Source of the DNA: Acidisarcina sp.
GTDB taxonomy: Bacteria > Acidobacteriota > Terriglobia > Terriglobales > Acidobacteriaceae
DNA length: 64,000 nucleotides
Assembly (NCBI GenBank): GCA_035539175.1
Contig: DATLIY010000012.1
Span: 32,846-96,845 of the forward strand
Direction of reading: 5' to 3'
The translations under genes and the position numbers were made by a program. The notes under the pieces were generated by a model, which ran no database searches, was not told where the DNA came from, and was given only the letters and a program-made list of their open reading frames with translations. Shown one piece after another: positions 35,921 to 46,164 of the stretch (its first letter is position 1; every line of letters begins with the position of its first letter).

Positions 35921-37135
35921 ATGGATTCGCTCGGACTTTACATCTCGATTCCGTTTTGCCGCTCCAAATGCAGCTATTGCAATTTTGCGTCCGGCGTCTA
36001 CCCGTCGAGCGCCTTTCCCGGCTACGTGGACAGGCTTTGCGGTGACCTGGAAAGGATGCGGGCCTGGGCGGAGGAGCAGAAGGCTCCCTTGCCTCGCAGG
36101 GTGGACAGCATCTATCTCGGGGGAGGTACGCCGAGCATCCTGCCGCCGGATCTGCTGCAGCGTCTTTTCGCAGAGATTCACCGGCAGTTTCGCGTGGCGC
36201 CCTCCGCGGAGATCACAATTGAGTGCGCGCCGGGACAGATCGACGATGCCTTTCTAGAGGGCATGCAGCATTGTGGAGTGAACCGCGTCAGCTTTGGCGT
36301 CCAGTCCTTTGTAGATAGGGAAGCGGCGGTAACAGGCCGCCTGCACAATTGCGAGGTAGCGTTGCGGGATGTGAAGCGTGTCCAGTCCGCGGGCATTGCT
36401 TCCGTCAATGTGGACCTGATCGCGGGCTTGCCATATCAGACGATGGAGTCCTGGCATGAGTCGCTGAAGACGCTGGCAGCGACCGGAGCCGACCACGCCA
36501 GCATTTACATGCTTGAAGTGGATGATGGTTCGCGACTGGGCCGGGAACTGCTGGCAGACGGGGGACGGTACCATGCCGCTGCCGTGCCGGACGATGATGC
36601 GATGGCGGAGATGTACCTGGAAGCGATCGGCTTTCTGCGCGAGCAGGGCATTGAGCAGTACGAAATTTCCAACTTTGCACGAGTGGGTGCGGAGTCCCGC
36701 CACAATTTGAGGTATTGGCAGAGGCAGCCCTACCTTGGCCTGGGCGTGGACGCTCATTCGATGCTGATTGCCGAGGATGGGCACACCCTGCGCCTGGCCA
36801 CGACGGACGATCTGGGCGAATACCTCGCCGGTCCCCGCGACCCTTCGATACTCCATTTAAGCGAAGTGGAGCAGATGGAAGAGGAGTGGTTTCTCGGTCT
36901 GCGGCTGGCTCGCGGAGTGAGCCTGGGGACGCTGACCCGGCAGTATGGCAGGGCCAAGGTAGACGCTTTTCGGCCAGTGCTCAGCGAGTTGTTGGAGGAG
37001 AAGCTGCTGGAGAAATATGCAGGCCGCCTGCGGCTGACCAGTCGAGGCCGGTTGATCTCCAACGATGTATTCGCGCGATTTATCGCGGTGACCAGCGAAG
37101 AGTCTTCGCGCCCCGAATTGATTTCGGTAGTTTGA
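35921..37135 (+). CDS. hemW: HemW-like radical SAM protein
   Basis: Radical SAM protein of the HemW/HemN-like group, 404 aa. The FeS motif is FCRSKCSYCNF (CxxxCxxC plus the following CNF typical of this group). IYLGGGTPSILP, IECAPGQID, NRVSFGVQSF, VNVDLIAGLPYQT, HASIYMLEVD, YEISNFAR and the C-terminal LGLRLARGVSL domain are all as in HemW, described as a haem chaperone. The ATG 35921 start places the fold exactly where E. coli HemW begins; upstream ATG/GTG codons from 35840 add 27 unmatched residues. The gene is 15 bp before the threonine aldolase gene, probably one transcript, and divergent from the ABC exporter. Confidence 0.93.
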   Translation: MDSLGLYISIPFCRSKCSYCNFASGVYPSSAFPGYVDRLCGDLERMRAWAEEQKAPLPRRVDSIYLGGGTPSILPPDLLQRLFAEIHRQFRVAPSAEITIECAPGQIDDAFLEGMQHCGVNRVSFGVQSFVDREAAVTGRLHNCEVALRDVKRVQSAGIASVNVDLIAGLPYQTMESWHESLKTLAATGADHASIYMLEVDDGSRLGRELLADGGRYHAAAVPDDDAMAEMYLEAIGFLREQGIEQYEISNFARVGAESRHNLRYWQRQPYLGLGVDAHSMLIAEDGHTLRLATTDDLGEYLAGPRDPSILHLSEVEQMEEEWFLGLRLARGVSLGTLTRQYGRAKVDAFRPVLSELLEEKLLEKYAGRLRLTSRGRLISNDVFARFIAVTSEESSRPELISVV

Positions 37136-37150
37136 AGCAGAGGAGAACGG

Positions 37151-38233
37151 ATGTCCATTGAGACTCTTGCTGTTCCTGAGGTGGTGAAGCAACAGGCGAC
37201 GGCAATCATCGACCTGCGCAGCGACACGGTGACACGGCCAACGGCGGCGATGCGCGCAGCCATGGCGGCGGCAGAGGTGGGGGACGATGTCTATGGAGAA
37301 GACCCCACGGTGAATCTGCTGGAGAAGAAGGCGGCGAAGGTCTTTGGCCGCGAAGCCGCCATCTTTGTGCCCACGGGGACGATGGGGAACCAGGTTGCCA
37401 TCCGGCTGCATACGCAGCATGGGCAGGAGGTGATCTGCGAGTCGCGGGCTCACATCCTGGATTGGGAGATGGCCATGGTCTCCGCCTTTTCCGGCTGCCA
37501 ACTGCGTACGGTGTATGCGGATCGCGGCATCCTGACGTGGGAGCACATTCAGCCGGCGATCGGAGCGAAGCTCTACTACCGCGCGCAGACGGGGCTGATC
37601 TCACTCGAAAATACGCACAACATGGCGGGAGGTACGGTGACTCCGCTGGCCGTGCTGGAAGAGATATGGGATGGCGCGGAGAAGGCTGGGCTGCCGGTTC
37701 ATCTGGACGGAGCGCGGGTTTTCAATGCATCGACGGCGCTGGGTGTGCCTGTGGCAGAGCTGACGCGCGGATTCAGCACCGTGATGTTCTGCTTGTCGAA
37801 GGGGCTCTGCGCTCCGGCGGGCTCCATGATCGTTGGCAGCCGCGAATTGATCGATCGGGCGCGCATTTACCGCAAAGCTCTCGGAGGCGGCATGCGGCAG
37901 GTAGGAATTCTGGCGGCGGCGGGCATTCTGGCGCTGGAGGAGATGACCGCGCGGCTGGGCGAGGACCACGCAAATGCGCACTTTCTTGCAGAGGGGCTGG
38001 CACGTATTCCCCAGGTGGAACTCGATCCGGAGGGAGTGCAGACCAACATCGTGATCTTCCAGTTGAAGGACCGTGGCGATGCCCTGGCTCTGGTAGAGCG
38101 GCTCAAGAGGCGCGGGCTGCTATGCGGAAATGTTGGCCCTCACGCGATCCGTTTTGTAACGCACAACGATGTGGACCATGCGGCATGCGCCCAGGCAATT
38201 GCATTCGTAGAAGAGGAAATCAAAAGAAGTTAA
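37151..38233 (+). CDS. ltaE: Low-specificity L-threonine aldolase
   Basis: PLP-dependent fold I aldolase splitting L-threonine (and allo-threonine) to glycine and acetaldehyde. The 360-aa protein has DLRSDTVTRPT at the N-terminus, GDDVYGEDPTVNLLE, FVPTGTMGNQVAI, SLENTHNMAGG, HLDGARVFNAS (the PLP-contacting aspartate) and the Schiff-base lysine K217 in CLSKGLCAPAGS. LGGGMRQVGILAAAG follows. AGAGGAG precedes ATG 37151 by 5 bp. It is likely translated from the hemW transcript. Confidence 0.95.
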   Translation: MSIETLAVPEVVKQQATAIIDLRSDTVTRPTAAMRAAMAAAEVGDDVYGEDPTVNLLEKKAAKVFGREAAIFVPTGTMGNQVAIRLHTQHGQEVICESRAHILDWEMAMVSAFSGCQLRTVYADRGILTWEHIQPAIGAKLYYRAQTGLISLENTHNMAGGTVTPLAVLEEIWDGAEKAGLPVHLDGARVFNASTALGVPVAELTRGFSTVMFCLSKGLCAPAGSMIVGSRELIDRARIYRKALGGGMRQVGILAAAGILALEEMTARLGEDHANAHFLAEGLARIPQVELDPEGVQTNIVIFQLKDRGDALALVERLKRRGLLCGNVGPHAIRFVTHNDVDHAACAQAIAFVEEEIKRS

Positions 38234-38270
38234 CCCCGAGAGCCCTGATTGAGCCTTACTTATTGTCTCG

Positions 38271-38352
38271 TCTGAGCGAAGCGGTTGTTCCCGTGAGCGG
38301 AGCATTGTCATCCTGAGCGGAGCATTGTCATCCTGAGCGAAGCGAAGGATCT
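38271..38352. repeat. Intergenic repeat gagcgaagcgaaggatct with tandem 20-bp units
   Basis: Two perfect tandem copies of a 20-bp unit (38295-38314 and 38315-38334, gagcggagcattgtcatcct) are followed by a shortened copy ending gagcgaagcgaaggatct, and preceded by tctgagcgaagcgg. It lies between ltaE and the GT2 gene. The 3' half matches my memory of a dispersed intergenic repeat in acidobacterial and other genomes. Confidence 0.8.
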
Positions 38353-38501
38353 ATATTTAAGGCAAGCCCGATGTCATGAGTCTTGTAACGGCAATCGGCA
38401 TGTTACATGCCGGGTTATGCGCCTTGATTCCGGCGGGCTGTATCACTAAATCAAGATGTTTTCAACGGTTAGATGGTGGTACCGAGGGTATACTTGTATA
38501 T

Positions 38502-39488
38502 ATGCCTAAGTACTCCGTCGTCGTCCCCTTTCACAATGAAGAAGATTTTGTAACCGCCCTCTACGACCGTCTAAAAGACGTTATGGAGCAGCTAGGGGAT
38601 AGTTTTGAACTCGTATTTGTGGATGACGGTTCGAGCGACCGCACCTACAAGCTTCTCGAGGAGATTGCTGCGGTAGACAGCCGCGTCCTTGTGGTGAAGC
38701 TTCGCCGCAACTTCGGACAGACCTCCGCGCTCGCAGCCGGATTCGACCATTCGCAGGGGGAGTTCATCCTAGCGATGGATGGCGATCTGCAGCATGAGCC
38801 GGAGGAGATTCCTGAATTCCTCGCCAAGCTGGAAGAGGGATATGACGTGGTCAGCGGATGGCGCAAGGATCGCGTTGACAACTTGATTATGCGGCGCATT
38901 CCATCGCGGTGCGCGAACTGGCTGATGGCCAAGCTCTCCGGCGTGGATATCCACGACTTCGGCACGACCTTCAAGGCTTATCGCCGGGAAGTGATCCACA
39001 ATATCCCGTTGTATGGCGAGATGCACCGCTTCATTCCGGCGCTGGCTTCGTGGTATGGCGCGAGCATCTGCGAGATTCCGATCCGGAATATCAATCGTCC
39101 GAAGGGCAAGTCCCACTATGGGATTTCGCGCACCTTCCGCGTCTTCTTCGACCTGATGACGATTCGTTTCCTGTTGAAGTACATGTCGCGCCCGCTGCAT
39201 TTCTTCGGCGGATTCGGCGCACTGAGTATTCTTCTGGGTTCAGCGATCTCCACTTTCCTGCTGGTGCTGAAGCTTGTTACGCATCAACACGTCATGGATC
39301 AGCATGGTCCATTGTTCGTGATCGCAGGCGTGACGATCCTGGCTGGCATCCAGATGCTGGCGATTGGTTTGCTGGGTGAACTGCAGGTCCGCCATTACCA
39401 CACAGCGGCACACCGCTCCCCCTATGCCATTGACAGGCTTGTCAGGCTGCGCAGCCCGGAAGAGCCGAGCATGCTGCACGACAACTAA
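38502..39488 (+). CDS. GT2 glycosyltransferase, dolichol-phosphate mannosyltransferase-like
   Basis: Membrane-associated GT-A glycosyltransferase of about 328 aa. It starts MPKYSVVVPFHNEEDF and has VDDGSSDRTYKLLEEI, LRRNFGQTSALAAGFD and the DXD in MDGDLQHEPEEIPEF. KLSGVDIHDFGTTFKAYRR and the C-terminal pair of transmembrane helices (FFGGFGALSILLGSAISTFLL and the following FVIAGVTILAGIQMLAIGLLGE) mark the GtrB/DPM1-like group. By family it would load a hexose onto undecaprenyl phosphate. ATG 38502 has GAGGG about 13 bp upstream. An open frame from 38376 gives an unlikely extension. Confidence 0.9.
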   Translation: MPKYSVVVPFHNEEDFVTALYDRLKDVMEQLGDSFELVFVDDGSSDRTYKLLEEIAAVDSRVLVVKLRRNFGQTSALAAGFDHSQGEFILAMDGDLQHEPEEIPEFLAKLEEGYDVVSGWRKDRVDNLIMRRIPSRCANWLMAKLSGVDIHDFGTTFKAYRREVIHNIPLYGEMHRFIPALASWYGASICEIPIRNINRPKGKSHYGISRTFRVFFDLMTIRFLLKYMSRPLHFFGGFGALSILLGSAISTFLLVLKLVTHQHVMDQHGPLFVIAGVTILAGIQMLAIGLLGELQVRHYHTAAHRSPYAIDRLVRLRSPEEPSMLHDN

Positions 39489-39544
39489 CCATGCGCAGTC
39501 TTAAGACGCGCCAAATTTACTGAAGTTTTTGATGTGTTGCCCAA

Positions 39545-39569
39545 AGGGCCTTGCCTCGTGCAAGGCCCT
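39545..39569 (+). terminator. Possible terminator hairpin
   Basis: A perfect 10-bp inverted repeat (agggccttgc / gcaaggccct) with a 5-nt loop lies 56 bp after the GT2 stop and 20 bp before the next start. The following cgttgc is not a clean U-tract, so it may instead form in the leader of the quinone oxidoreductase mRNA. Confidence 0.5.
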
Positions 39570-39589
39570 CGTTGCATGCTTACCTTGCT

Positions 39590-40561
39590 ATGAAAGCGAT
39601 ACAGATCAGCGAAACAGGATCAGCAGACGTACTCAACCTGGTGGACATTCCCACTCCGGCGCCGACGGACGGCAAGGTGTTGGTCAAGGTCCAGGCCTCC
39701 GGCGTGAACTTCATCGACGTGTACTTCCGGGAAGGGCGGTACAAGGCCGATCTGCCGCTGGTCCTGGGACAGGAAGGCGCGGGTACGGTGGAGGCTCTGG
39801 GACCGGGAGTCCACAATGGCCTGAAGCCGGGAGACCGGGTGGCGTGGTGCGGAGTGCTTGGCAGCTATGCCGAGTATGCGGTGGTCCCGGCGTCCCAGCT
39901 TGTCCGCGTGCCGGATGGGGTAGACCTGAAGGTGGCGGCCGCGGTGATGCTCCAGGGGATGACCGCACACTACCTTTCCCACTCTACCTACAAGCTGAAG
40001 AGTGGAGATCTGGTGCTGATCCATGCCGCCGCAGGGGGAGTGGGCCTGCTGCTGACGCAGATGGCGGCACGGATTGGAGCGCGTGTGATTGCAACGGTCT
40101 CCACACAGGAGAAGGCCGCCCTGGCGCGCGCGGCTGGCGCGGAAGAGGTCATTCTCTACACGGAGTGTTGCTTTGAGCAGGAGACACGGCGCCTGACCGA
40201 TGGGCGAGGCGTGGACGTGGTCTATGACTCGGTAGGCAGAACAACCTTCGAACGCTCCCTGAACTGCTTGCGCCCACGTGGGCTGATGGCGCTTTATGGA
40301 GCCTCCAGCGGAGCGGTTCCGCCATTTGATCTGATACAGCTTTCGACCAAAGGCTCTCTCTTTATCACCCGTCCATCCCTGGGACACTATATCCATACGC
40401 GGCAGGAGCTGGAGTGGCGGGCAACAGATGTGCTCGACTGGGTGCAACGCGGCTTATTGAAAGTGCGGATGGAGTTTATTTATCCCCTGGCCCAGGCTGC
40501 GGAGGCGCATCGCGACCTGGAAGCACGCCGCACGACTGGCAAGCTGTTGCTGGTGACCTAG
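39590..40561 (+). CDS. Quinone oxidoreductase (MDR family)
   Basis: Zinc-independent NADPH:quinone reductase of the medium-chain dehydrogenase family, 323 aa. It starts MKAIQISETG and has VKVQASGVNFIDVYFREG, LGQEGAGTVEALGPG, the nucleotide-binding LIHAAAGGVGLLLTQMA and VVYDSVGRTTFERSLNCL. LEARRTTGKLLL closes the protein as in QOR. No structural or catalytic zinc cysteines were seen. Likely NADPH-dependent reduction of quinones or enones. Confidence 0.92.
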   Translation: MKAIQISETGSADVLNLVDIPTPAPTDGKVLVKVQASGVNFIDVYFREGRYKADLPLVLGQEGAGTVEALGPGVHNGLKPGDRVAWCGVLGSYAEYAVVPASQLVRVPDGVDLKVAAAVMLQGMTAHYLSHSTYKLKSGDLVLIHAAAGGVGLLLTQMAARIGARVIATVSTQEKAALARAAGAEEVILYTECCFEQETRRLTDGRGVDVVYDSVGRTTFERSLNCLRPRGLMALYGASSGAVPPFDLIQLSTKGSLFITRPSLGHYIHTRQELEWRATDVLDWVQRGLLKVRMEFIYPLAQAAEAHRDLEARRTTGKLLLVT

Positions 40562-40657
40562 GGGAACGGCATCGTTGCCTTCATCCCGGATTTTGCATTC
40601 GCTGAAGCAGTGAATCGTGAAAGATGTGCTCTGTAAGAGTTCCGAACGGAGGCTGGA

Positions 40658-41137
40658 ATGGGCACGGATGCGCTGCTCAAGCTGGTGTTTGCTCTGGGAT
40701 GCGTTTGCGGTCTTCGCTCCATGACTGCGCCTGCGCTGGTCTGCTGGGGCGCCCGCGTGGGATGGCTCAACCTGGGCGGTTCTCGCCTGGCTTTTCTCGG
40801 AACGCTGCCTGCGGTCATATTGTTCACCTTGCTGGCGATGGGGGAGCTGGTTGCGGATAAATTGCCCAACATCCCCGGCCGTAACACTCCGGGACCATTA
40901 GCAGCTCGTTTTGTTCTGGGAGGGATCTGCGGGGTTGCGCTTTGCATCTCCGCTCATGCTTCGAGTGGTATTTATGGTTTTTTAACAGGAGGCATGGGCG
41001 GTGTGGTTGGGGGAGTGGCGGGCTACTATATTCGTCGCTATGTAAAGCGACGGTTCAGGCTCCCGGATTTTCCGGTAGCAGTGACGGAGGACGTTCTGGC
41101 CCTGGCTGGCGGCCTGCTGATTGTTTCTCGCTTCTAA
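40658..41137 (+). CDS. DUF4126 membrane protein
   Basis: A 159-aa membrane protein with the GLRSMTAPALV signature of DUF4126 near the N-terminus and hydrophobic segments at about 45-65, 85-105 and 115-130. LIVSRF ends the protein. GGAGG lies 5-6 bp before ATG 40658. Function unknown for the whole family. Its stop is 30 bp from the FAD oxidoreductase start, suggesting a joint transcript. Confidence 0.85.
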   Translation: MGTDALLKLVFALGCVCGLRSMTAPALVCWGARVGWLNLGGSRLAFLGTLPAVILFTLLAMGELVADKLPNIPGRNTPGPLAARFVLGGICGVALCISAHASSGIYGFLTGGMGGVVGGVAGYYIRRYVKRRFRLPDFPVAVTEDVLALAGGLLIVSRF

Positions 41138-41167
41138 GTGAATTGGTCTGGGTGCCGGGAGGGACTA

Positions 41168-42553
41168 ATGGCGGGAAAGCACTACGATGCGATAGTGATT
41201 GGCTCAGGGCAGGGCGGCAACCCACTTGTTCGCGCGCTGGCCGCGGCTGGACTAAGCACTGCATTGATCGAGCGCAAGCATATCGGAGGCACGTGCATCA
41301 ACGAAGGGTGCACGCCGACGAAGACGATGGTGGCCAGCGCGAGGGTGGCTTATGCCGTGGGCCGCGCTGCCGAATATGGCGTCGAAAGCGGACCGGCTAA
41401 GATCGACATGAAAACAGTTCGCCAGCGCAAGCGCGACATGGTGGACCAGTTCCGGAACGGCAGCCAGAAGAGTCTCGAGTCCACGAAGAATCTGGAAATC
41501 GTGTGGGGCGAAGCGTCGTTTGCCGATGCGAAGACGATCGAAGTGAAGCTGCGCGATGGCGGCACGCAGACCCTGTCGGCTGAGCAAATCTTTCTCAATA
41601 CGGGAGCCCGCGCCTCGGTTCCAAAGCTGGAGGGACTGGACCAGATACCGTTTCTGGACAATGAATCGATCATGGAGTTGGATGCCGTTCCTTCGCACCT
41701 GATCATCCTGGGGGGCGGGTACATCGGCGTTGAGTTTGCGCAGATGTTTCGCCGCTTCGGATCGCAGGTGAGCATCATTCAGACTGGCACGCAGCTTCTG
41801 TCGCGGGAAGATCCCGACATTGCGCAAGAGGTGCAGAAGATATTTTCGGAGGATGGCATCGCAGTCTATCTCGGTTCCGACGCGCGGCGCATTGCAAAGA
41901 GCGGCGAGGGGCTGGAGCTGACTTTTGCGCAGGGGGAGAAGCAGCAAACGCTGCATGGATCGCATTTGCTGGTGGCTACTGGTCGCACTCCCAACACTCG
42001 CGAGCTCAATCTGAGCGCGGCTTCTGTCGAAACAGAGAAAAGCGGACACATTCGTGTGAATGAGCGGCTCGAGACGACTGCTCCGGGAATCTTTGCACTG
42101 GGCGATGTCAAGGGGGGACCCGCATTCACCCACATCTCCTATGACGATTTTCGCATTCTTCGTACCAATTTATTGCTCGGCGGAAAGGCGAGCACGGCTC
42201 ACAGGATGGTGCCATATACGGTTTTCATGGACCCACAGTTGGGCCGAATTGGGATCACAGAAACGGAGGCGAAGCGCGCAGGGAAGAAGGTTCACGTTGC
42301 TCGAATGTCCATGACATCCGTTGCGCGCGCGCTGGAGACGGGGGAGACCCGCGGGGTGATGAAGGTTGTGGTGGATGAAGACGGCGAAACGATTCTGGGA
42401 GCAGCCATTCTAGGGATAGAAGGGGGCGAGATAGCGACGATTCTCCAGGTTGCCATGATGGGGAATGTCACCGTATCGGCGTTGCGGGATGCGACCTTCT
42501 CCCACCCTACCCTTGCCGAGTCGCTGAACAATCTTTTCTACAAGATGGATTGA
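41168..42553 (+). CDS. FAD-dependent disulfide oxidoreductase (mercuric reductase-like)
   Basis: Class I pyridine nucleotide-disulfide oxidoreductase, 461 aa. The FAD-binding AIVIGSGQGGNPLV and redox disulfide C43/C48 in GGTCINEGCTPTK are clear. The NAD(P) segment LIILGGGYIGVEFAQMFRRFG, the FAD motif PGIFALGDVKGGPAFTH and the C-terminal FSHPTLAESLNNLF with its HPT base are present. It lacks the HMA domain and the C-terminal cysteine pair of true MerA, so Hg(II) reduction is unlikely. Glutathione-, mycothiol- or lipoamide-like substrates are alternatives. GGAGGG precedes ATG 41168 closely. Confidence 0.9.
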   Translation: MAGKHYDAIVIGSGQGGNPLVRALAAAGLSTALIERKHIGGTCINEGCTPTKTMVASARVAYAVGRAAEYGVESGPAKIDMKTVRQRKRDMVDQFRNGSQKSLESTKNLEIVWGEASFADAKTIEVKLRDGGTQTLSAEQIFLNTGARASVPKLEGLDQIPFLDNESIMELDAVPSHLIILGGGYIGVEFAQMFRRFGSQVSIIQTGTQLLSREDPDIAQEVQKIFSEDGIAVYLGSDARRIAKSGEGLELTFAQGEKQQTLHGSHLLVATGRTPNTRELNLSAASVETEKSGHIRVNERLETTAPGIFALGDVKGGPAFTHISYDDFRILRTNLLLGGKASTAHRMVPYTVFMDPQLGRIGITETEAKRAGKKVHVARMSMTSVARALETGETRGVMKVVVDEDGETILGAAILGIEGGEIATILQVAMMGNVTVSALRDATFSHPTLAESLNNLFYKMD

Positions 42554-42751
42554 ATGCGAAGTTCGAGGTATCCGTGCCGGGAAGATGAGCTGGCGGAAGC
42601 AGTGATTGGCGCGGAATCTGCATCTGCATTAGGAGCGATATCAGTGAGGAGTGGCTGTAAGGATGAGAAGGAAGGACGGATGCGATTGTATGTCTGGATG
42701 GGAGCTGGGGAGTGCAGCGCGGTGCGGGACGTCCGCAATCGGGGAGAGATT

Positions 42752-45700
42752 TTGACTACCACGCATGACTCGGCACAGGGTGGACCCAGCGCCAACGCGC
42801 GGAATTTTGCATCGGGAAGAAAAAGGGGAAGCGCCTCCGATCCTCTCTGGTATAAAGATGCACTGATTTATGAGTTGCACGTCCGCGCATTTTTCGACAG
42901 CAATAATGACGGCATCGGTGATTTTCCCGGGTTGCTGCAGAAGCTGGATTATCTGCAGGAGCTGGGTATTACGTGTCTGTGGCTCCTGCCATTTTTCCCC
43001 TCCCCGCTGCGCGATGACGGCTATGACATTTCCGATTACGTAAGCGTCCATCCCAGCTATGGGACGCTTGAGGACTTCAAGGCATTTCTGGACGCAGCGC
43101 ACGACCGCGGGTTGCAGGTGATGATCGAACTGGTGGTGAACCACACCTCGGATCAGCATCCGTGGTTCCAGGCCTCGCGGCGTGCTGCGCCGGGTTCGCC
43201 CGAGCGGGATTTTTATGTCTGGAGCGATACCGACCAGAAGTACAAAGATGCGCGCATCATCTTTACCGATACGGAGAAGTCGAACTGGACCTGGGACCCG
43301 GTCGCAAATGCCTATTACTGGCATCGATTCTTCTCCCATCAGCCGGATTTGAATTACGACAATCCGCGCGTGCTGGAAGAGGTCATCAACGTCATGCGCT
43401 TCTGGCTGGATATGGGCGTGGATGGCTTGCGGGTAGACGCTATTCCTTATCTGGTGGAGCGCGAGGGAACGAACTGCGAGAACCTTCCGGAGACGCACGC
43501 GGTCATGAAGAGGATTCGCGCCGAGATTGACCAGTACTACTCCGGGCGCGTGATTCTGGCCGAGGCGAATCAGTGGCCGATGGATGTGCTTCCTTACTTT
43601 GGAAATGGCGATGAATGTCACATGGCGTTTCACTTTCCTCTGATGCCGCGTATCTACATGGCGCTGCGCCAGGAAGACCGCCTGCCGATCACCGACATCA
43701 TGGCGCAGACGCCGCCGATTCCTGACACCTGTCAATGGGGCCTCTTCCTGCGGAATCACGATGAGCTGACGCTGGAGATGGTGACCGACGATGAGCGGGA
43801 CTACATGTATCTGGCTTACAGCGCCGATCCCCGCATGCGCATCAACATCGGAATTCGCAGAAGACTGGCGCCCTTGCTGGACAACAACCGGCGGCGCATC
43901 GAGTTGCTGAACAGCTTGCTGTTTTCGTTTCCGGGAACTCCGATTCTCTACTATGGCGACGAGATTGGGATGGGGGACAACATCTACCTGGGAGACAGGA
44001 ACGGTGTTCGCACTCCCATGCAGTGGAACGGCGATCGCAATGCGGGCTTCTCCCGTGCAAACCCCGCACGCCTCTATAGCCCGGTGGTGATGGATCCGGT
44101 GTGGGGCTATGAGGCAGTCAACGTTGAGGCCCAGCAGGGCGATCCTTCTTCGCTGCTGAGCTGGACGCGGAACATGATTGCGCTGCGGAAGATCTTTCAG
44201 GTATTCGGGCGCGGCACGTTAACGTTTCTGAATCCTTCCAACCGCAAGATCCTGGCGTATCTGCGGGAGATGGATGGACAGCGGATTCTCTGCGTGGCCA
44301 ACCTGTCGCGGTTCGCACAACCCTTTCAACTCGATCTGCAGGCGTATGACGGTATGGTTCCGGTGGAGATGCTCGGTTACATTGAATTTCCGCACATTGG
44401 GAAACAGCCCTATCCGCTGACGCTGGGACCCTATGGTTTTTTGTGGTTCGAACTGCAGCAAACGGCAGAAGATACCGGATCTGCGCTAAAGGGGCAGGAC
44501 GGTCTGGAAATGCCTGGAAAACCTGACTGGGCGGTGGTGCTCTCGGGCGAGAATCTGGAGCGGCTGCAGGTGGATGTGCTCCCGGATTATCTGCAGCGCC
44601 AGCGCTGGTTCGTAAGCAGATCCCAGCCGATTCGCAATGTAGAGATTGCGAATCGGTCCTTAGCGAAAGATGGGGAGCCTGTGATTGTTTTGCTTCGTGT
44701 GAGTTATGCCGAGGATTTGAGCGATCTCTACCTTCTTCCGATGGCGATGTGTTTTGGCGAGGCGGTGGAAGGTATCCGGACAAACTTTCCGCAGGCGGTT
44801 CTGGCTACAATCCACGGAGGGCAGGGCGAGGGGCTGTTGTACGACGCATTCTTCTCCGATGTTGCCGCAGAGAAGCTGCTGGACCTGATCCGCTCTTCGG
44901 GCACGTTGCCGACCTTGTATGGTGAGCTTCGCGGTGTTGCAAAGGACGATCTCGCAAAAGTGGAGGCAGATGCGCCGCCGATGACCGTCCGAAGACCGAC
45001 CGGCGAGCAGAATCTATCCACACTGATCTTTCGCGATCAGGCTGCGGATCGATGGGCTATGAAGATATTTCGGCGCCAGGAGGCGGGCCCAAACCCTGAC
45101 CGGGAAATGCATCGGTATTTGTGGCACTCTACGGGTTTTCGCAACCTGTTGCCCGTCGGTGGCGGAATCGATTACATCTCTGAGGCTGGCGAGACTTCGA
45201 CAGTCGCCATGCTGCAGGACCTGATAGAAAACGAAGGCGATGGATGGCAGTGGACGCTGGAAGAGCTGGATCGCTTCTATGAGCGTTGTTCATCACTGGA
45301 GGTTCCCGCTAGAACTTTTGCCGCGATAGATGCGAGCCTGATCTCCACGACGGAGTTTGCGGTTCCGCCAGGCGTGAACGAGCACATAGAAATCTCGCTT
45401 GATGCTGCACGTACCCTTGGCAGGCGCACGGGTGAGCTTCATCTTGCGCTGGCCACTCCGACCTCGGAGGCCGCCTTTGCCCCGGAGAGATTTTCCAACG
45501 CGGATCTGGTGCAATTGCGAGAGGATATCGGCCGTCACACGGCGCACGCATTTGCGGTGTTGAAGGTGAGCGTCCCGAGCCTTCCCGATGAACTGGTGGA
45601 TATGGCGGCGCTGGTTCTGAGCCGGCGCGGGACCATCCTCGATCGGGTTCGATCTTTTCCGCCGCCTGAGTTCGGCGCCCTGCGGACTCGTATCCACGGC

Positions 45701-46159
45701 GACTACCACCTGGGCCAGTTGCTGCGGTCGAAGTCGGACGTTTTCATCCTCAACTTTGATGGTCCGGCGACGCAGTCGATAGAAGAACGCCGCAGGAAAC
45801 AATCGCCTCTCAAGGATGTTGCCAGTATGGTGCGCTCCTTCAGCTATGCAGCGTATGCGGCGCGGATGCGCTACGCGGCGCGACGGCCGGAGCACCAGGA
45901 TCGCCTGAAGTATTGGTCACGGCTATGGGATAAGGCGGTTGTTTCAGAGTTCCTGCGGAGCTACCGCACGACTGTGCAGAATGCGGAGTTGGTTCCGGCG
46001 ACGGCGGAGACATTTGAACTGCTTCTGCGGGGGTATGTGTTTGACAAGACGCTCGATGAACTTCTTTACGAGCTGAAGAACCGTCCGGCCTGGGTAGAGA
46101 TTCCGCTGGCGGGAATTTTGTCCCTTCGTGCGAACAATAACGGCGAACCGCAACCTTGA
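42752..46159 (+). CDS. treS: Trehalose synthase-maltokinase fusion (TreS-Mak)
   Basis: Bifunctional enzyme of about 1135 aa. The N-terminal GH13 domain isomerises maltose and trehalose: [22 protein letters not shown], nucleophile D229 ([10 protein letters not shown]), acid E271 (LAEANQW) and D337 (FLRNHDEL). The C-terminal kinase would make maltose-1-phosphate for GlgE-type alpha-glucan synthesis: catalytic D984 in [10 protein letters not shown], then [18 protein letters not shown]. The usual IDFEG metal-binding motif reads LNFDG, putting N1001 at the expected aspartate. The start is uncertain: TTG 42752 has GGGGAGAG upstream; ATG 42680 and the frame from 42554 add less similar sequence. The neighbours suggest osmoprotection or glucan storage. 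Confidence 0.94.
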   Translation: MTTTHDSAQGGPSANARNFASGRKRGSASDPLWYKDALIYELHVRAFFDSNNDGIGDFPGLLQKLDYLQELGITCLWLLPFFPSPLRDDGYDISDYVSVHPSYGTLEDFKAFLDAAHDRGLQVMIELVVNHTSDQHPWFQASRRAAPGSPERDFYVWSDTDQKYKDARIIFTDTEKSNWTWDPVANAYYWHRFFSHQPDLNYDNPRVLEEVINVMRFWLDMGVDGLRVDAIPYLVEREGTNCENLPETHAVMKRIRAEIDQYYSGRVILAEANQWPMDVLPYFGNGDECHMAFHFPLMPRIYMALRQEDRLPITDIMAQTPPIPDTCQWGLFLRNHDELTLEMVTDDERDYMYLAYSADPRMRINIGIRRRLAPLLDNNRRRIELLNSLLFSFPGTPILYYGDEIGMGDNIYLGDRNGVRTPMQWNGDRNAGFSRANPARLYSPVVMDPVWGYEAVNVEAQQGDPSSLLSWTRNMIALRKIFQVFGRGTLTFLNPSNRKILAYLREMDGQRILCVANLSRFAQPFQLDLQAYDGMVPVEMLGYIEFPHIGKQPYPLTLGPYGFLWFELQQTAEDTGSALKGQDGLEMPGKPDWAVVLSGENLERLQVDVLPDYLQRQRWFVSRSQPIRNVEIANRSLAKDGEPVIVLLRVSYAEDLSDLYLLPMAMCFGEAVEGIRTNFPQAVLATIHGGQGEGLLYDAFFSDVAAEKLLDLIRSSGTLPTLYGELRGVAKDDLAKVEADAPPMTVRRPTGEQNLSTLIFRDQAADRWAMKIFRRQEAGPNPDREMHRYLWHSTGFRNLLPVGGGIDYISEAGETSTVAMLQDLIENEGDGWQWTLEELDRFYERCSSLEVPARTFAAIDASLISTTEFAVPPGVNEHIEISLDAARTLGRRTGELHLALATPTSEAAFAPERFSNADLVQLREDIGRHTAHAFAVLKVSVPSLPDELVDMAALVLSRRGTILDRVRSFPPPEFGALRTRIHGDYHLGQLLRSKSDVFILNFDGPATQSIEERRRKQSPLKDVASMVRSFSYAAYAARMRYAARRPEHQDRLKYWSRLWDKAVVSEFLRSYRTTVQNAELVPATAETFELLLRGYVFDKTLDELLYELKNRPAWVEIPLAGILSLRANNNGEPQP

Positions 46160-46164
46160 GCCAG

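Noticed and set aside
41168..42553. True mercuric reductase MerA
   Set aside because: It lacks the HMA domain and the C-terminal cysteine pair needed for Hg(II) transfer, and no mer genes are near.
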